NCBI GenBank assembly: GCA_038883475.1
Contig: JAVZMA010000002.1
Span: forward strand, 53,663 to 117,662
Direction: 5' to 3'
DNA: 64,000 nt
Source of the DNA: JAVZLH01 sp038883475
GTDB lineage: Archaea; Thermoproteota; Bathyarchaeia; Bathyarchaeales; Bathycorpusculaceae
Positions 44,289 through 52,535 of the stretch are shown here, piece by piece. The notes under the pieces are model-generated. The model was not told where the DNA came from. It searched no databases and worked only from the letters and a program-made list of their open reading frames with translations. The position numbers were made by a program, and so were the translations under genes. The stretch's first letter is position 1, and each line of letters opens with the position of its first letter.

Positions 44289-44896
44289 TAAAATACATTT
44301 TAGCGGCCCTCGCCTTAGGGATCATCGCTGGCTATGCGAACAACAACTATGGACCAGCTTTTCCAAACGGTTGGGTATCCGATTACCTATTCAATTTTTC
44401 CCTCCTTCTGCTATTGTTTGTGATGGGCTTCGCTTTCGGAGCTGATAAACAAGCTGCGGCGAACCTTAGAAAGACTGGTTGGAGAATTTTCATTGTCCCC
44501 TTATCCATAGCCGTGGGAAGCATTCTAGGCGGTTTAGTTGGCGGATACATTCTGGGCATAAACCTTGTGGGTTCGATGGCGGTTAGCGCAGGCTTCGGAT
44601 GGTACACTTTGGCTGGACCCCTCTCAGGACAGCTTTTTGGAGCGGAATTTGGAGCATTGGGTTTTGCAACGAACTTTTTGAGAGAGTTGTTTACAATTTT
44701 GGCGATTCCTCTTTTGGTTAAAGCTGGAAAGTACGCGCCGATAGCTTCTGGAGGGGCAACAGCCATGGACACAACATTGCCCGTTATAGTGCAGTATTGC
44801 GGCTCAGAATCCCTGATAATCGCGTTCTTAAGCGGTTTCGTGCTTAGCCTAATTGCCCCGTTTACTATAACGGCGATAGCAGCATTGCCGCGCTGA
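44285..44896 (+). CDS. LysO-type exporter, C-terminal subunit
   Basis: A 203-residue membrane protein with about six hydrophobic segments, matching the C-terminal two-thirds of LysO (DUF340). Conserved pieces are LLLFVMGFAFGADKQA, LGGLVGGYILGINLVGSMAVSAGFGWYTLAGPLS, ELFTILAIPLLVKAGKYAPIASGGATAMDTTLPVI. Together with the 93-residue upstream gene it adds up to the usual ~300 residues, so this looks like a functional split gene rather than a frameshift. Lysine or a related amino acid is the likely substrate by family. Confidence 0.85.
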   Translation: MIKYILAALALGIIAGYANNNYGPAFPNGWVSDYLFNFSLLLLLFVMGFAFGADKQAAANLRKTGWRIFIVPLSIAVGSILGGLVGGYILGINLVGSMAVSAGFGWYTLAGPLSGQLFGAEFGALGFATNFLRELFTILAIPLLVKAGKYAPIASGGATAMDTTLPVIVQYCGSESLIIAFLSGFVLSLIAPFTITAIAALPR

Positions 44897-44993
44897 ATTA
44901 TGTTTTGTATGAATGTCTAGTGTGTTCTGATAGAAGATTTCTTCACAATTTATAAATATTCTGTCCGGCGTATTTTGTTTTGGAGAGGGGATT

Positions 44994-47522
44994 TTGATTA
45001 AGAGAAAAATGTTTAGAATATGCAGTGTTGCCGCTTTTACTGCAATGCTTTTGATACTCTCTGTTAACGCAGTTGCTCCTGTGAAAGGCAATAATGTAAC
45101 TAACATCCAGTTCGGCTGTGAACTTGTCACCATAATTAGAGATAATTACGGCGTTCCACACATTTTCGCACTGTCCAAAGAGGGATTAGCTTTTGGCTGC
45201 GGCTACGCTATGGCTCAGGATAGGCTTTGGCAAGCTGACGTTTTTAGAAGATCAGCTTTTGGAAACCTTGCCGAACTTGGGTTAGCCACAATAGAGGAGG
45301 ACTACGAGATTAGAAAGTGGGGTTACAGCCGAGAAGAGCTTAGAGAAATTTATGAGAAGTGGGTTCCCACAAAACCAGAAGCGCGTCTAAAGGAAATGAT
45401 GAAAGCCTATGTGGATGGCATAAACCTCTACATTACCCAAGCCCAGATTAAGGCTCTATTCGGCGACTATTCGATGATTCCGTTGGAATACCTTCCAGGA
45501 GCCGTCGCCAAAGATGGTCTTTTACCCATTGAACCCTTCACCATCGAAGACTGCGCAGCCATAACGGTTATGATGGCTTGGAGATTTGGCGGTTGCGGCG
45601 GGTCTGAACTTCAATATGCAGCTGCTCTAGATGCTCTAGTGAATAAGTACGGACCTACATGGGGATGGTTAATTTTCAATGATCTCTTTCCGCAGAACGA
45701 TCCAGGAGCAGAGGTAACTATACCAAGCGAGGATGGATGCTACACGCCAAAATGCTCAAGTTCTACAAGCTTCCAGTTCAATTTCCCAAGCAGCATAAGC
45801 CAAGTTTATCAAAGATATAAGGAATCCGAAGAACAAATAACTGAACTTTTCCATTCGTTGGGTATACCGACAAAGTTTGGAAGCAACGCTTGGATGGTTA
45901 GTCCCAAAAAATCGCAGAGTGGAAACGCCCTTCAAGTTGGCGGTCCACAGATGGGGCAGTCAATACCACAGATAGTTTTGGAAGTGGGCTTGCATGGCGC
46001 GGGAATAGATGCCGTGGGCATGATGATGCCTCAGGGACCGTTCATTTTGATTGGCGTAAGCGAATATGGCGCTTGGACATCAACTACTGGCGTTTCGGAC
46101 GTTATGGACACTTACATTGAGGTTCTGAATCCACTTAATCACACTGAATACTGGTATAATGGTAAATGGGTTCCGATGGAGGTTAGAACAGAGAGAATAT
46201 ACGGATACAAGAAGCAAACATACGTCGATATGCCAGTTTATCGCACGGTGCACGGCCCAGTTTTTGCTTGGGATAAAGCCAACAACCTAGCTTTCGCCAT
46301 GAAGACACCATACTATAAGAACGAACTTGCGGCAGAAGAGGGCTGGATGCTCTTCCAAGAAGCAAAGAACATATGGGAATTCCAAGACGCAGTTAAAACT
46401 GTGCAGCCATCCCATAACTTCTACTGGATAGACCGCATGGGAAACATAGGTTACTGGCACGCTGGCACCTTCCCAATAAAGCCAACAACAGGCAAGGGCG
46501 GAAGACAAATCGATGATAGACTGCCACTATGGGGGACAGGCGAAGAAGAATGGGTTGGACTCACTGGCTTTGAGGAAATGCCCAAATGCATCAACCCCAA
46601 GCAGGGCTGGCTTGCCAACTGGAACAACAAGCCAATAGCTAACTGGCCCTACGCAGAATCAGATGCCCAATGGGGTCAAGGTCACAGAGTCAAAAGGATA
46701 ATGGATCTTCTCGCTTCAAAAGACAAATTCTCCTTTGAAGACATGAACCTTATCAACATAGATGCCGGATACAACCATATTCCGGGAATGAACTTCCTCC
46801 ATTACCTAATAGAAGCAGCCGAGGAAGCAGCCCCAAGCGACCCCGATGTTGCAGCAGCACTTCCTTACCTTAAATCCTGGAATCACCACTACAATGACTT
46901 TTTAGACCCGAAGTGGCCTAACCCTGCCGCGACATACGACGATCCCGGCTTAACAATCTTCGAAGAATGGTACAAAAGGATCCTTCAAGCAGTATTCGCT
47001 GACGACATTCCAGCCTCAATTATGAAAGTGCGAGAGTGGCAGTCTAGCACGCTTATTCATGTCTTTGATGGACCAAATTCCAAACTGCCTTTATCTTACG
47101 ACTATCTTAACGGAGCAAATAGAAACGCTGTTATCGTAGGAGCGTTAAAGGATGCTCTTGCTTATCTAAATTCTACGAGAGGACCAAACATATCTACATG
47201 GTTGACTCCAGTTAACAAAGTGAAATTCAGTCAGCTGGGAGCTTTGCCAGCGCCGACAATGCATTATATGAATCGTGGCACCTACAACCATATTGCGGAA
47301 ATGCCTAGGTGGAACTGGCTTAAGCCGCCAAAAGCAGTAAACGTTATACCGCCTGGCCAAAGCGGATTCATACACCTTGTAAACGGCACAATTGTCGTTA
47401 GCCCTCATGCCTATGACCAGCTGCCACTTTACGAAACATGGACCTACAAACCTGTCTTGCTCAGATTCTTAAGCATATGGGAAGTACGGGAATCCGTAAC
47501 GATTCTGCTATACATCAAATAG
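44994..47522 (+). CDS. Secreted penicillin-acylase-family N-terminal nucleophile hydrolase
   Basis: An 842-residue Ntn hydrolase precursor. Residues 1-32 form a signal peptide (basic KRK, hydrophobic core, VAPVKG). The alpha chain begins with TIIRDNYGVPHIFALSKEGLAFGCGYAMAQDRLWQ. The autocleavage site is KFGSNAWMVSPKKS, placing the catalytic Ser at about residue 300, and the beta chain follows with GPQMGQSIPQIVLEVGLHGAGIDAVGMMMPQGPFILIG. Relatives hydrolyse amides such as acyl-homoserine lactones or N-acyl amino acids; the natural substrate is not readable. TTG start behind GGAGAGGGG; TATA at 44948-44957. Confidence 0.9.
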   Translation: MIKRKMFRICSVAAFTAMLLILSVNAVAPVKGNNVTNIQFGCELVTIIRDNYGVPHIFALSKEGLAFGCGYAMAQDRLWQADVFRRSAFGNLAELGLATIEEDYEIRKWGYSREELREIYEKWVPTKPEARLKEMMKAYVDGINLYITQAQIKALFGDYSMIPLEYLPGAVAKDGLLPIEPFTIEDCAAITVMMAWRFGGCGGSELQYAAALDALVNKYGPTWGWLIFNDLFPQNDPGAEVTIPSEDGCYTPKCSSSTSFQFNFPSSISQVYQRYKESEEQITELFHSLGIPTKFGSNAWMVSPKKSQSGNALQVGGPQMGQSIPQIVLEVGLHGAGIDAVGMMMPQGPFILIGVSEYGAWTSTTGVSDVMDTYIEVLNPLNHTEYWYNGKWVPMEVRTERIYGYKKQTYVDMPVYRTVHGPVFAWDKANNLAFAMKTPYYKNELAAEEGWMLFQEAKNIWEFQDAVKTVQPSHNFYWIDRMGNIGYWHAGTFPIKPTTGKGGRQIDDRLPLWGTGEEEWVGLTGFEEMPKCINPKQGWLANWNNKPIANWPYAESDAQWGQGHRVKRIMDLLASKDKFSFEDMNLINIDAGYNHIPGMNFLHYLIEAAEEAAPSDPDVAAALPYLKSWNHHYNDFLDPKWPNPAATYDDPGLTIFEEWYKRILQAVFADDIPASIMKVREWQSSTLIHVFDGPNSKLPLSYDYLNGANRNAVIVGALKDALAYLNSTRGPNISTWLTPVNKVKFSQLGALPAPTMHYMNRGTYNHIAEMPRWNWLKPPKAVNVIPPGQSGFIHLVNGTIVVSPHAYDQLPLYETWTYKPVLLRFLSIWEVRESVTILLYIK

Positions 47523-47736
47523 AAAATCTAGAAAAACCAATCAACCCCCCATTTTTATCCTCGAAAGTGACGAAGACATCTTCATTTTCTGGTAGTTTTT
47601 GGCTTCGAAAACAACCAATAGAAGACTACCCCCTCTAGTTTTCTGCAGCCTTCAAAAGTCAATTTTGCTGCGCTGCAAGCTTGCTAAATTGGATACCCCC
47701 TCTAGGTTTTTGCCAACGTCTAGAAGGCTTTGAGAT

Positions 47737-47835
47737 TGGTGCGGTCGCCGGGATTCGAACCCGGGATCGCAGGCTTGGAAGGCTTCCACAAGCCTTTTGG
47801 CTTCTGTGTCCTAAACCAGACTAGACGACGACCGC
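47737..47835 (-). tRNA. tRNA-Gly (UCC) with a 20-nt intron in the anticodon stem
   Basis: Acceptor GCGGTCG pairs with CGACCGC, discriminator A and encoded CCA. D-arm GTCT-AGTCTGGTTTA-GGAC, T-arm CCGGG-TTCGAAT-CCCGG, anticodon loop CTTCCAA (TCC). The 3' anticodon strand GCCTG requires CAGGC, but CAG is followed by 20 extra bases (47803 down to 47784) before GC. Removing AAGCCAAAAGGCTTGTGGAA restores a perfect 5-bp stem. The intron contains an AGCC/GGCT hairpin stacked on CACA/TGTG, a relaxed bulge-helix-bulge at position 29/30. A TATA-like TAATTATAC lies just upstream. Confidence 0.92.
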
Positions 47836-47901
47836 CCATGCGTGTATAATTATGTTTATTCTTTAGGGAGGGTTGTAGATAAAATTTCTTTTTGGTTATC
47901 A

Positions 47902-48564
47902 TTACGGTTTCTCGTTTGGCTTGAAGAGTTCTTTCTCGTGTCTCGGCTTTGGCTTGAAGCTTCCGCGATATTGGGGCATGGAAGCTCTCTGGCGCTCCAA
48001 GTTCCTTATTCTAGCGTAAAGCTTCGAAATTTTTGTTTTTGATGGTTTTCTAGGTTTTGGAAATCGCGCTGGAACCGGAGTGAACGGCTTTTTAACCTCG
48101 GCACGGGAAGCCTTTTTCCGTCTTTGCTCAGTTACACTTTTGACCTTTCTGAAAACCACGTAGCCCTCCTCTAAATTTACTTCTTGCGTCTCCCAACCTG
48201 CTTCCAGCCAAGCCCTCGCATGCGCGTTGTTCGACGAGTTACTCCACCATGCTTCGCTGCGATACGCGCTCATGGGAAGGTTGTCCCCTATTATTCCATC
48301 AATTTTAGCGAGTGGAAGCTTAACCATGTTGGTGAATGCGGCTCTAAATTTCAGGTAACTTCCGAGTCTATCATATTTTGAAACAGTTTTTGGTGAAACA
48401 ATTTTTCGAGCACAGTTTAGACATAACATTCTCGTTAGGTCTCCTGTGGCAACATCTGGAACCATACAATCAAAACAATGTAATCGTCCACATCTCTGGC
48501 ATCGCCTAAGATATCTAATCGATAGAACTCTGCCGCAGATTCCGCATTCATCCTTAAGCGGCAT
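47902..48564 (-). CDS. Zinc-finger protein with a DUF7662-like domain
   Basis: A 220-residue protein. Residues 1-55 hold a treble-clef-like zinc finger (CGICGRVLSIRYLRRCQRCGRLHCFDCM, then LCLNCARK). Residues about 63-140 match the small domain marked by YDRLGSYLK, LAKIDGIIGDNLPMSAYRSEAWWSN, HARAWLEAGWETQEVNLEEGYVVFRK, seen widely in bacteria without a known function. The C-terminal 80 residues are basic and Pro-rich, suggesting nucleic-acid binding. The fusion of finger, domain and basic tail is unusual. Confidence 0.72.
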   Translation of the reverse strand: MPLKDECGICGRVLSIRYLRRCQRCGRLHCFDCMVPDVATGDLTRMLCLNCARKIVSPKTVSKYDRLGSYLKFRAAFTNMVKLPLAKIDGIIGDNLPMSAYRSEAWWSNSSNNAHARAWLEAGWETQEVNLEEGYVVFRKVKSVTEQRRKKASRAEVKKPFTPVPARFPKPRKPSKTKISKLYARIRNLERQRASMPQYRGSFKPKPRHEKELFKPNEKP

Positions 48565-48689
48565 CTAAACCACTAGGCTATAAATGTGAAATCTCGATAT
48601 AAACTTCGCTGGTTTAAACACTATTCATTATTCGAAAGTTGCAATAAAACTTATACATGACCGACACTGTGCTCCGAATGTGAAAATTA

Positions 48690-49055
48690 ATGCTTTTTAG
48701 CGAGTACCTTCATGAAAAAGCGGAGGAATCAAGGCACAATGAAACTGTTGGATACCTAATAACCATAGTTGGCGCCATTTTCTTTGTTGGAGGACTTCTT
48801 GAAATAGTGATAACAGTTGAAAATCCAGAATGGTTTCTAATAATTCCCTATCACATTACGCAGCATCCATACAGCCTGCTTGGTTTAACGCTAACATCAA
48901 TAGGCATTGTTCTTTTATGTACAGGCATAATCATAAGCCTTCACTATGCGAGGGAGCGGGGATGGTACATGAAGGAGCTGCATAAAGCACACGCAACTGA
49001 AGAGCAAAAACTGAAGAGAACAAAGGTCGGAGAGAAACAAAAAACCAAGGATTAG
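48690..49055 (+). CDS. Two-helix membrane protein of unknown function
   Basis: A 121-residue protein with transmembrane segments at about residues 22-43 (YLITIVGAIFFVGGLLEIVI) and 64-86 (LLGLTLTSIGIVLLCTGIIISL), and a basic cytosolic tail ending in many Lys and Glu. No family recognised. It is divergent from the zinc-finger gene, with AT-rich promoter-like sequence between them (TTTAAACAC, CTTATAC). Confidence 0.55.
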   Translation: MLFSEYLHEKAEESRHNETVGYLITIVGAIFFVGGLLEIVITVENPEWFLIIPYHITQHPYSLLGLTLTSIGIVLLCTGIIISLHYARERGWYMKELHKAHATEEQKLKRTKVGEKQKTKD

Positions 49056-49263
49056 CCCTTAACACGGTATAAGCATAAGCTCTATAACCACTCTGGCATT
49101 TTAATGTGAAAATAATGTTCAGTTGCTGCAAACTATGCGTATGCTCGCAGCTTTTGAAAACAAAATTCTTTTTCTCTTTCAGCGACATCTTTGGAATACA
49201 AAGTTTAGACATTAACTGTTTTATACACGCATGCTCAGAATAATCTTCACGGTGAAATCTAAA

Positions 49264-49953
49264 ATGGGCGATGATGTTATTAGCGGCCTTAGGGATAGGC
49301 TTGTTAAAGTTGGAAGGGAGTTGTATAGCCAAGGTTTAGTTGTTGAAGCAGAAGGCAACATTAGCGCCCGCATTCCAAACACGGATAAAATCCTCATAAA
49401 ACCTTCAGGCGTATGCATGGGCTTTTTAAATCCAGAAGATCTCATCATCGTGGACCTCGAAGGGAACAAGGTTGAGGGAAAACTGAACCCATCTCTGGAA
49501 ACCCCTATGCATACGGCGATTTACCGAGCCCGCCCCGACGTTAACGGAGTAGCGCATTCACATGCCCCCACAGCAACAGCCTTCGGAATTGCAGGAATCG
49601 AAATTATACCTTTACAAGTAGAAATGTTTATACATGTTCCAAATGGAGTTCCAATAGTTCCATTTAAATTTCCAGGTTCAAAAGAGTTGGCGGAGGCCGT
49701 CCAGAAGAATATTGTGAAATACAACGCTGTCATTTTGGAAAATCATGGAATTATAACAGTTGGTTCAACAATAGAGGATGCATGTCTCCTAAACAGGATG
49801 GTGGAAGAGTGCGCCAAACTCCAGTATACGGCTATAATGCTTGCTGGACGCGAGGCTGTCAGTTGGGAAGCGTTAAAGAAAAAACTTCTTGCTGAAAGCG
49901 GAAACATAGATTTGGAGGCTTTAAGAAGGAAGTTTAAAGTGTTTAAGATTTAG
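49264..49953 (+). CDS. Class II aldolase/adducin family enzyme
   Basis: A 229-residue zinc-dependent aldolase of the fuculose/ribulose-phosphate type that makes DHAP or an analogue. EGNISAR is the phosphate/active-site loop. Zinc ligands are in AHSHAPTATAFG and LENHGIITVG, and the catalytic acid is in SLETPMHTAIYRARPDV. ATG at 49264 is preferred: GGTGA lies eight bases upstream and the TATA TTTTATAC at 49219-49226 places transcription start near 49248, after the ATG at 49231. First gene of the carbohydrate cluster; candidate substrates include the product of the nearby kinase and RuBisCO-like protein, or methylthioribulose-1-P. Confidence 0.88.
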   Translation: MGDDVISGLRDRLVKVGRELYSQGLVVEAEGNISARIPNTDKILIKPSGVCMGFLNPEDLIIVDLEGNKVEGKLNPSLETPMHTAIYRARPDVNGVAHSHAPTATAFGIAGIEIIPLQVEMFIHVPNGVPIVPFKFPGSKELAEAVQKNIVKYNAVILENHGIITVGSTIEDACLLNRMVEECAKLQYTAIMLAGREAVSWEALKKKLLAESGNIDLEALRRKFKVFKI

Positions 49954-51197
49954 ACTTTCTGTTCAGGTTTAGCCTCTCTAAGCATTAAACATAATATAAG
50001 TGCAATAATATCAAAAATTAGAATGGATACAACTGACAGATAGTAGGGGTTTAAGGGGTAAGCGCTCATTGTTGCCGATTTTATGGCGTCCATAACCATT
50101 ATGAATATGACTGAACCAGCCTGAGAGAAAAGCCAAAGGAGACTTGAGGCGCTGCCAGCAAGGGCTGACCCTACAATCTCAGCAGACATTTCGAGACCTA
50201 TTGGCAAGGCTGACATCAAGAAAAATCCCAAAACAAACCCAACAGATGCTAGAAGTAGGAAATCTGCACCTTCTGCTAGGAGGAAAAGCGCCAATGCGGC
50301 AACCGCTAAGTTCACCACTATAAACGGCTTTCTACGTTTAATTTTGTCAGAGATTCCGGGAATAACAAGTGATCCGATGATGCCCCCGACGATTATCAGC
50401 CCGCCGATGAGACCGGCGTCTGTTACGGATATTCCCCTTGACACTAATATTGCCTCAAGCCATGTAAGTAATGCCGTGAAAAGCCCAACGCCGATGAAGA
50501 ACAATATTTCAAGTATTACGAAATCTCTGTTTTTCCAGAATTTTCCAATATCTCTAATGGAGAATGCTGCGCTAACTTCTTCCGTTGGAGTTTCTAGGTG
50601 AGAAGTCGGTTTTTCCTTCGCTAAGATCACGAAGAGTAAGGCTCCTATAACAGCAATTACTGCGTAGATCGTCAACATGTTCCTCAATAAGCTCATGTCG
50701 GGTGTTGGCACAAGGAATGGGGTAAGAGTTAAGGCAGCTATCATTCCAACGTATTGCCCCATTATTCCGAGTCCAGTGGCAAGGGCGCGCTCTTCGAAAG
50801 GAAACCATAGGGTTACAAGTTTTGATACCGCGTTAAAAATAAAGGGTTGACCCAGAGCCACACATGATTGGAAAAGGAGCAGCATGATGAAGTTTTCTCC
50901 CGAGAATATTCGAAGAACCGCGAAAAGAGCCATTATTGATGCGCCAATTGATACCGCAAGCTTAAAACCTTTCTTGTCGATGAGTATTCCAGCAGGAACA
51001 GAAACTGGTATAAACAGTAACGGCCAAACCATGGATAAAAGTCCAACATCTGATTCGGTTACTCCGAACAATGTCGTCATTATGGGAGTTGTTATCGGAG
51101 CGAAATTTAACCATAATATCTGTGAGACAACGGCGACAAGCATGTACGTGAATAGGACAACCCAACGATAAGGGTAAACAGGGAATTTAGCGCTCAT
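49950..51197 (-). CDS. Major facilitator superfamily transporter
   Basis: A 415-residue carrier with about 12 hydrophobic segments. Loop 2-3 has the MFS signature GILIDKKGFKLAV, and a central cytosolic loop (KEKPTSHLETPTEEVSAAFSIRDIGKFWKNRDF) separates the halves, with SDKIKRRKP as its counterpart. ATG at 51197 fits the usual MFS N-terminus; a start at 51251 would add 18 residues and begins close to the promoter. It overlaps the aldolase stop by four bases (convergent) and is divergent from the dehydrogenase-kinase pair, so it probably imports that pathway's substrate. Confidence 0.88.
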   Translation of the reverse strand: MSAKFPVYPYRWVVLFTYMLVAVVSQILWLNFAPITTPIMTTLFGVTESDVGLLSMVWPLLFIPVSVPAGILIDKKGFKLAVSIGASIMALFAVLRIFSGENFIMLLLFQSCVALGQPFIFNAVSKLVTLWFPFEERALATGLGIMGQYVGMIAALTLTPFLVPTPDMSLLRNMLTIYAVIAVIGALLFVILAKEKPTSHLETPTEEVSAAFSIRDIGKFWKNRDFVILEILFFIGVGLFTALLTWLEAILVSRGISVTDAGLIGGLIIVGGIIGSLVIPGISDKIKRRKPFIVVNLAVAALALFLLAEGADFLLLASVGFVLGFFLMSALPIGLEMSAEIVGSALAGSASSLLWLFSQAGSVIFIMVMDAIKSATMSAYPLNPYYLSVVSILIFDIIALILCLMLREAKPEQKV

Positions 51198-51305
51198 GCG
51201 TTTTTGTTTTGAAGCTTTAGGTTGATATGCTTTACTGTTATAGCCGCGCATAAAACCTAAATAATCTCTGAGAGGAATACTTCTATTCAGATTGAGTGTG
51301 GAATT

Positions 51306-52535
51306 ATGAAAGTTACAGTTCTTGGTGGAGCTGGAACAATTGGAAGTATGGCTGTAAAGATTCTTGCTGGAAGCAAAATGTTTTCAGAAATAACCATAGG
51401 AGACGTTAACTTTGACCAAGCGAAAAAGCTTGCTTCAGAGATTGGCTTAAAGGAAGTTTCAGCTGTTAAAGTTAACGTTACAGATTCAAAGAGTTTAAAG
51501 AACGTAATAAAAGGCTCAGATGTAGTGTTAAGCTGTGTTGGCCCATTCTACAGATTTGCTCCCATTGTTCTAAGGGCTTCAATTAATGCTGGAGTAAACC
51601 ATGTGGACATTTGCGATGATGTTGACGCAACCGAGGAGCTTTTAAAAATGGATGCAGACGCAAAGAAGGCTGGAATAGCAGCCCTCATAGGCATGGGGAG
51701 TTCTCCGGGAATAGCAAATGTTCTTGTTAGATTTTGCGCCGACATGCTTTTAGATGATGTTGACTCAATAGACATTTACCATGCCCACGGCGGAGAAGAA
51801 ACCGAAGGACCAGCCGTTGTCAAGCATAGAATACATTCCATGATAATCCCTGTTCCAGTTTTCCTTGACGGTCAGTTTAAAACTGTTAAGGTTCTGGAAG
51901 AAAGTGGAAAAGCCCTAGAAGAGGATGCGGAATTTCCAGATGTTGGAACTTACAGGGTTTACGCCTACCCTCATCCTGAAACTATAACTCTTCCAAAGCA
52001 TATTAAGGGTGTTAAGCGCGTTACAAACCTTGGGTTGGTTTTACCTCCAGCCTACGCTGAGCTCATCAAAGGCGTCGTTAGGCTAGGCATGACAAGTGAA
52101 GAGCCTATAGAGGTAAATGGGCAGAAAATAGCTCCCCTTGATTTTGCAGTTGCCTTTGCATTGCACCAAAGACCAAAACTTCTAAAAGAAGCAGGAATAA
52201 CCGAACCCATGGGATGCCTAAAAATAGTTGTTAAAGGAAGAAAGAAGGGCGAACCAAACACGTATGTGTTTTCCATGTCTTCAAGAGGGATGGGTATGCG
52301 TGAAGGAACCGGTGTGCCGGCGGCCCTTGGAACCATGCTTATGGCTCTTGGCAAAATAAAGTTAAAGGGAGTCTTCCCGCCAGAAGCAGCGGTCAATCCT
52401 CTTGAAATGTTTATGCTTGCAAGAGAGAAAATACAGATCGGCGGAACTGTGGGCTTACCAATTTATGTGGAGCACATAGACAAAAATGGTAAAGTTCGAA
52501 AGTTAAGCCTCGAATCGCTGGTCAAAACGCCTTGA
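51306..52535 (+). CDS. Saccharopine-dehydrogenase-like NAD(P)-binding oxidoreductase
   Basis: A 409-residue protein with a Rossmann loop VLGGAGTIGSMAVKIL, DVNFDQAKKLASEIG, VVLSCVGPFYRFAPIVLRASINAGVNHVDICDD and GMGSSPGIANVLVRFCADMLLD, as in the LYS9-like family. The C-terminal domain is conserved but gives no substrate clue. Family members oxidise or reduce amino acids, sugars or carboxylated intermediates. Its stop overlaps the TTG start of the kinase by four bases, so the two are coupled and likely act in one pathway. Confidence 0.82.
   Translation: MKVTVLGGAGTIGSMAVKILAGSKMFSEITIGDVNFDQAKKLASEIGLKEVSAVKVNVTDSKSLKNVIKGSDVVLSCVGPFYRFAPIVLRASINAGVNHVDICDDVDATEELLKMDADAKKAGIAALIGMGSSPGIANVLVRFCADMLLDDVDSIDIYHAHGGEETEGPAVVKHRIHSMIIPVPVFLDGQFKTVKVLEESGKALEEDAEFPDVGTYRVYAYPHPETITLPKHIKGVKRVTNLGLVLPPAYAELIKGVVRLGMTSEEPIEVNGQKIAPLDFAVAFALHQRPKLLKEAGITEPMGCLKIVVKGRKKGEPNTYVFSMSSRGMGMREGTGVPAALGTMLMALGKIKLKGVFPPEAAVNPLEMFMLAREKIQIGGTVGLPIYVEHIDKNGKVRKLSLESLVKTP

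Noticed and set aside
47420..47640. A possible frameshift near the 3' end of the penicillin-acylase-family gene
   Set aside because: A second frame overlaps the end, but the main frame continues to a plausible C-terminus and I cannot align either tail to a known one.
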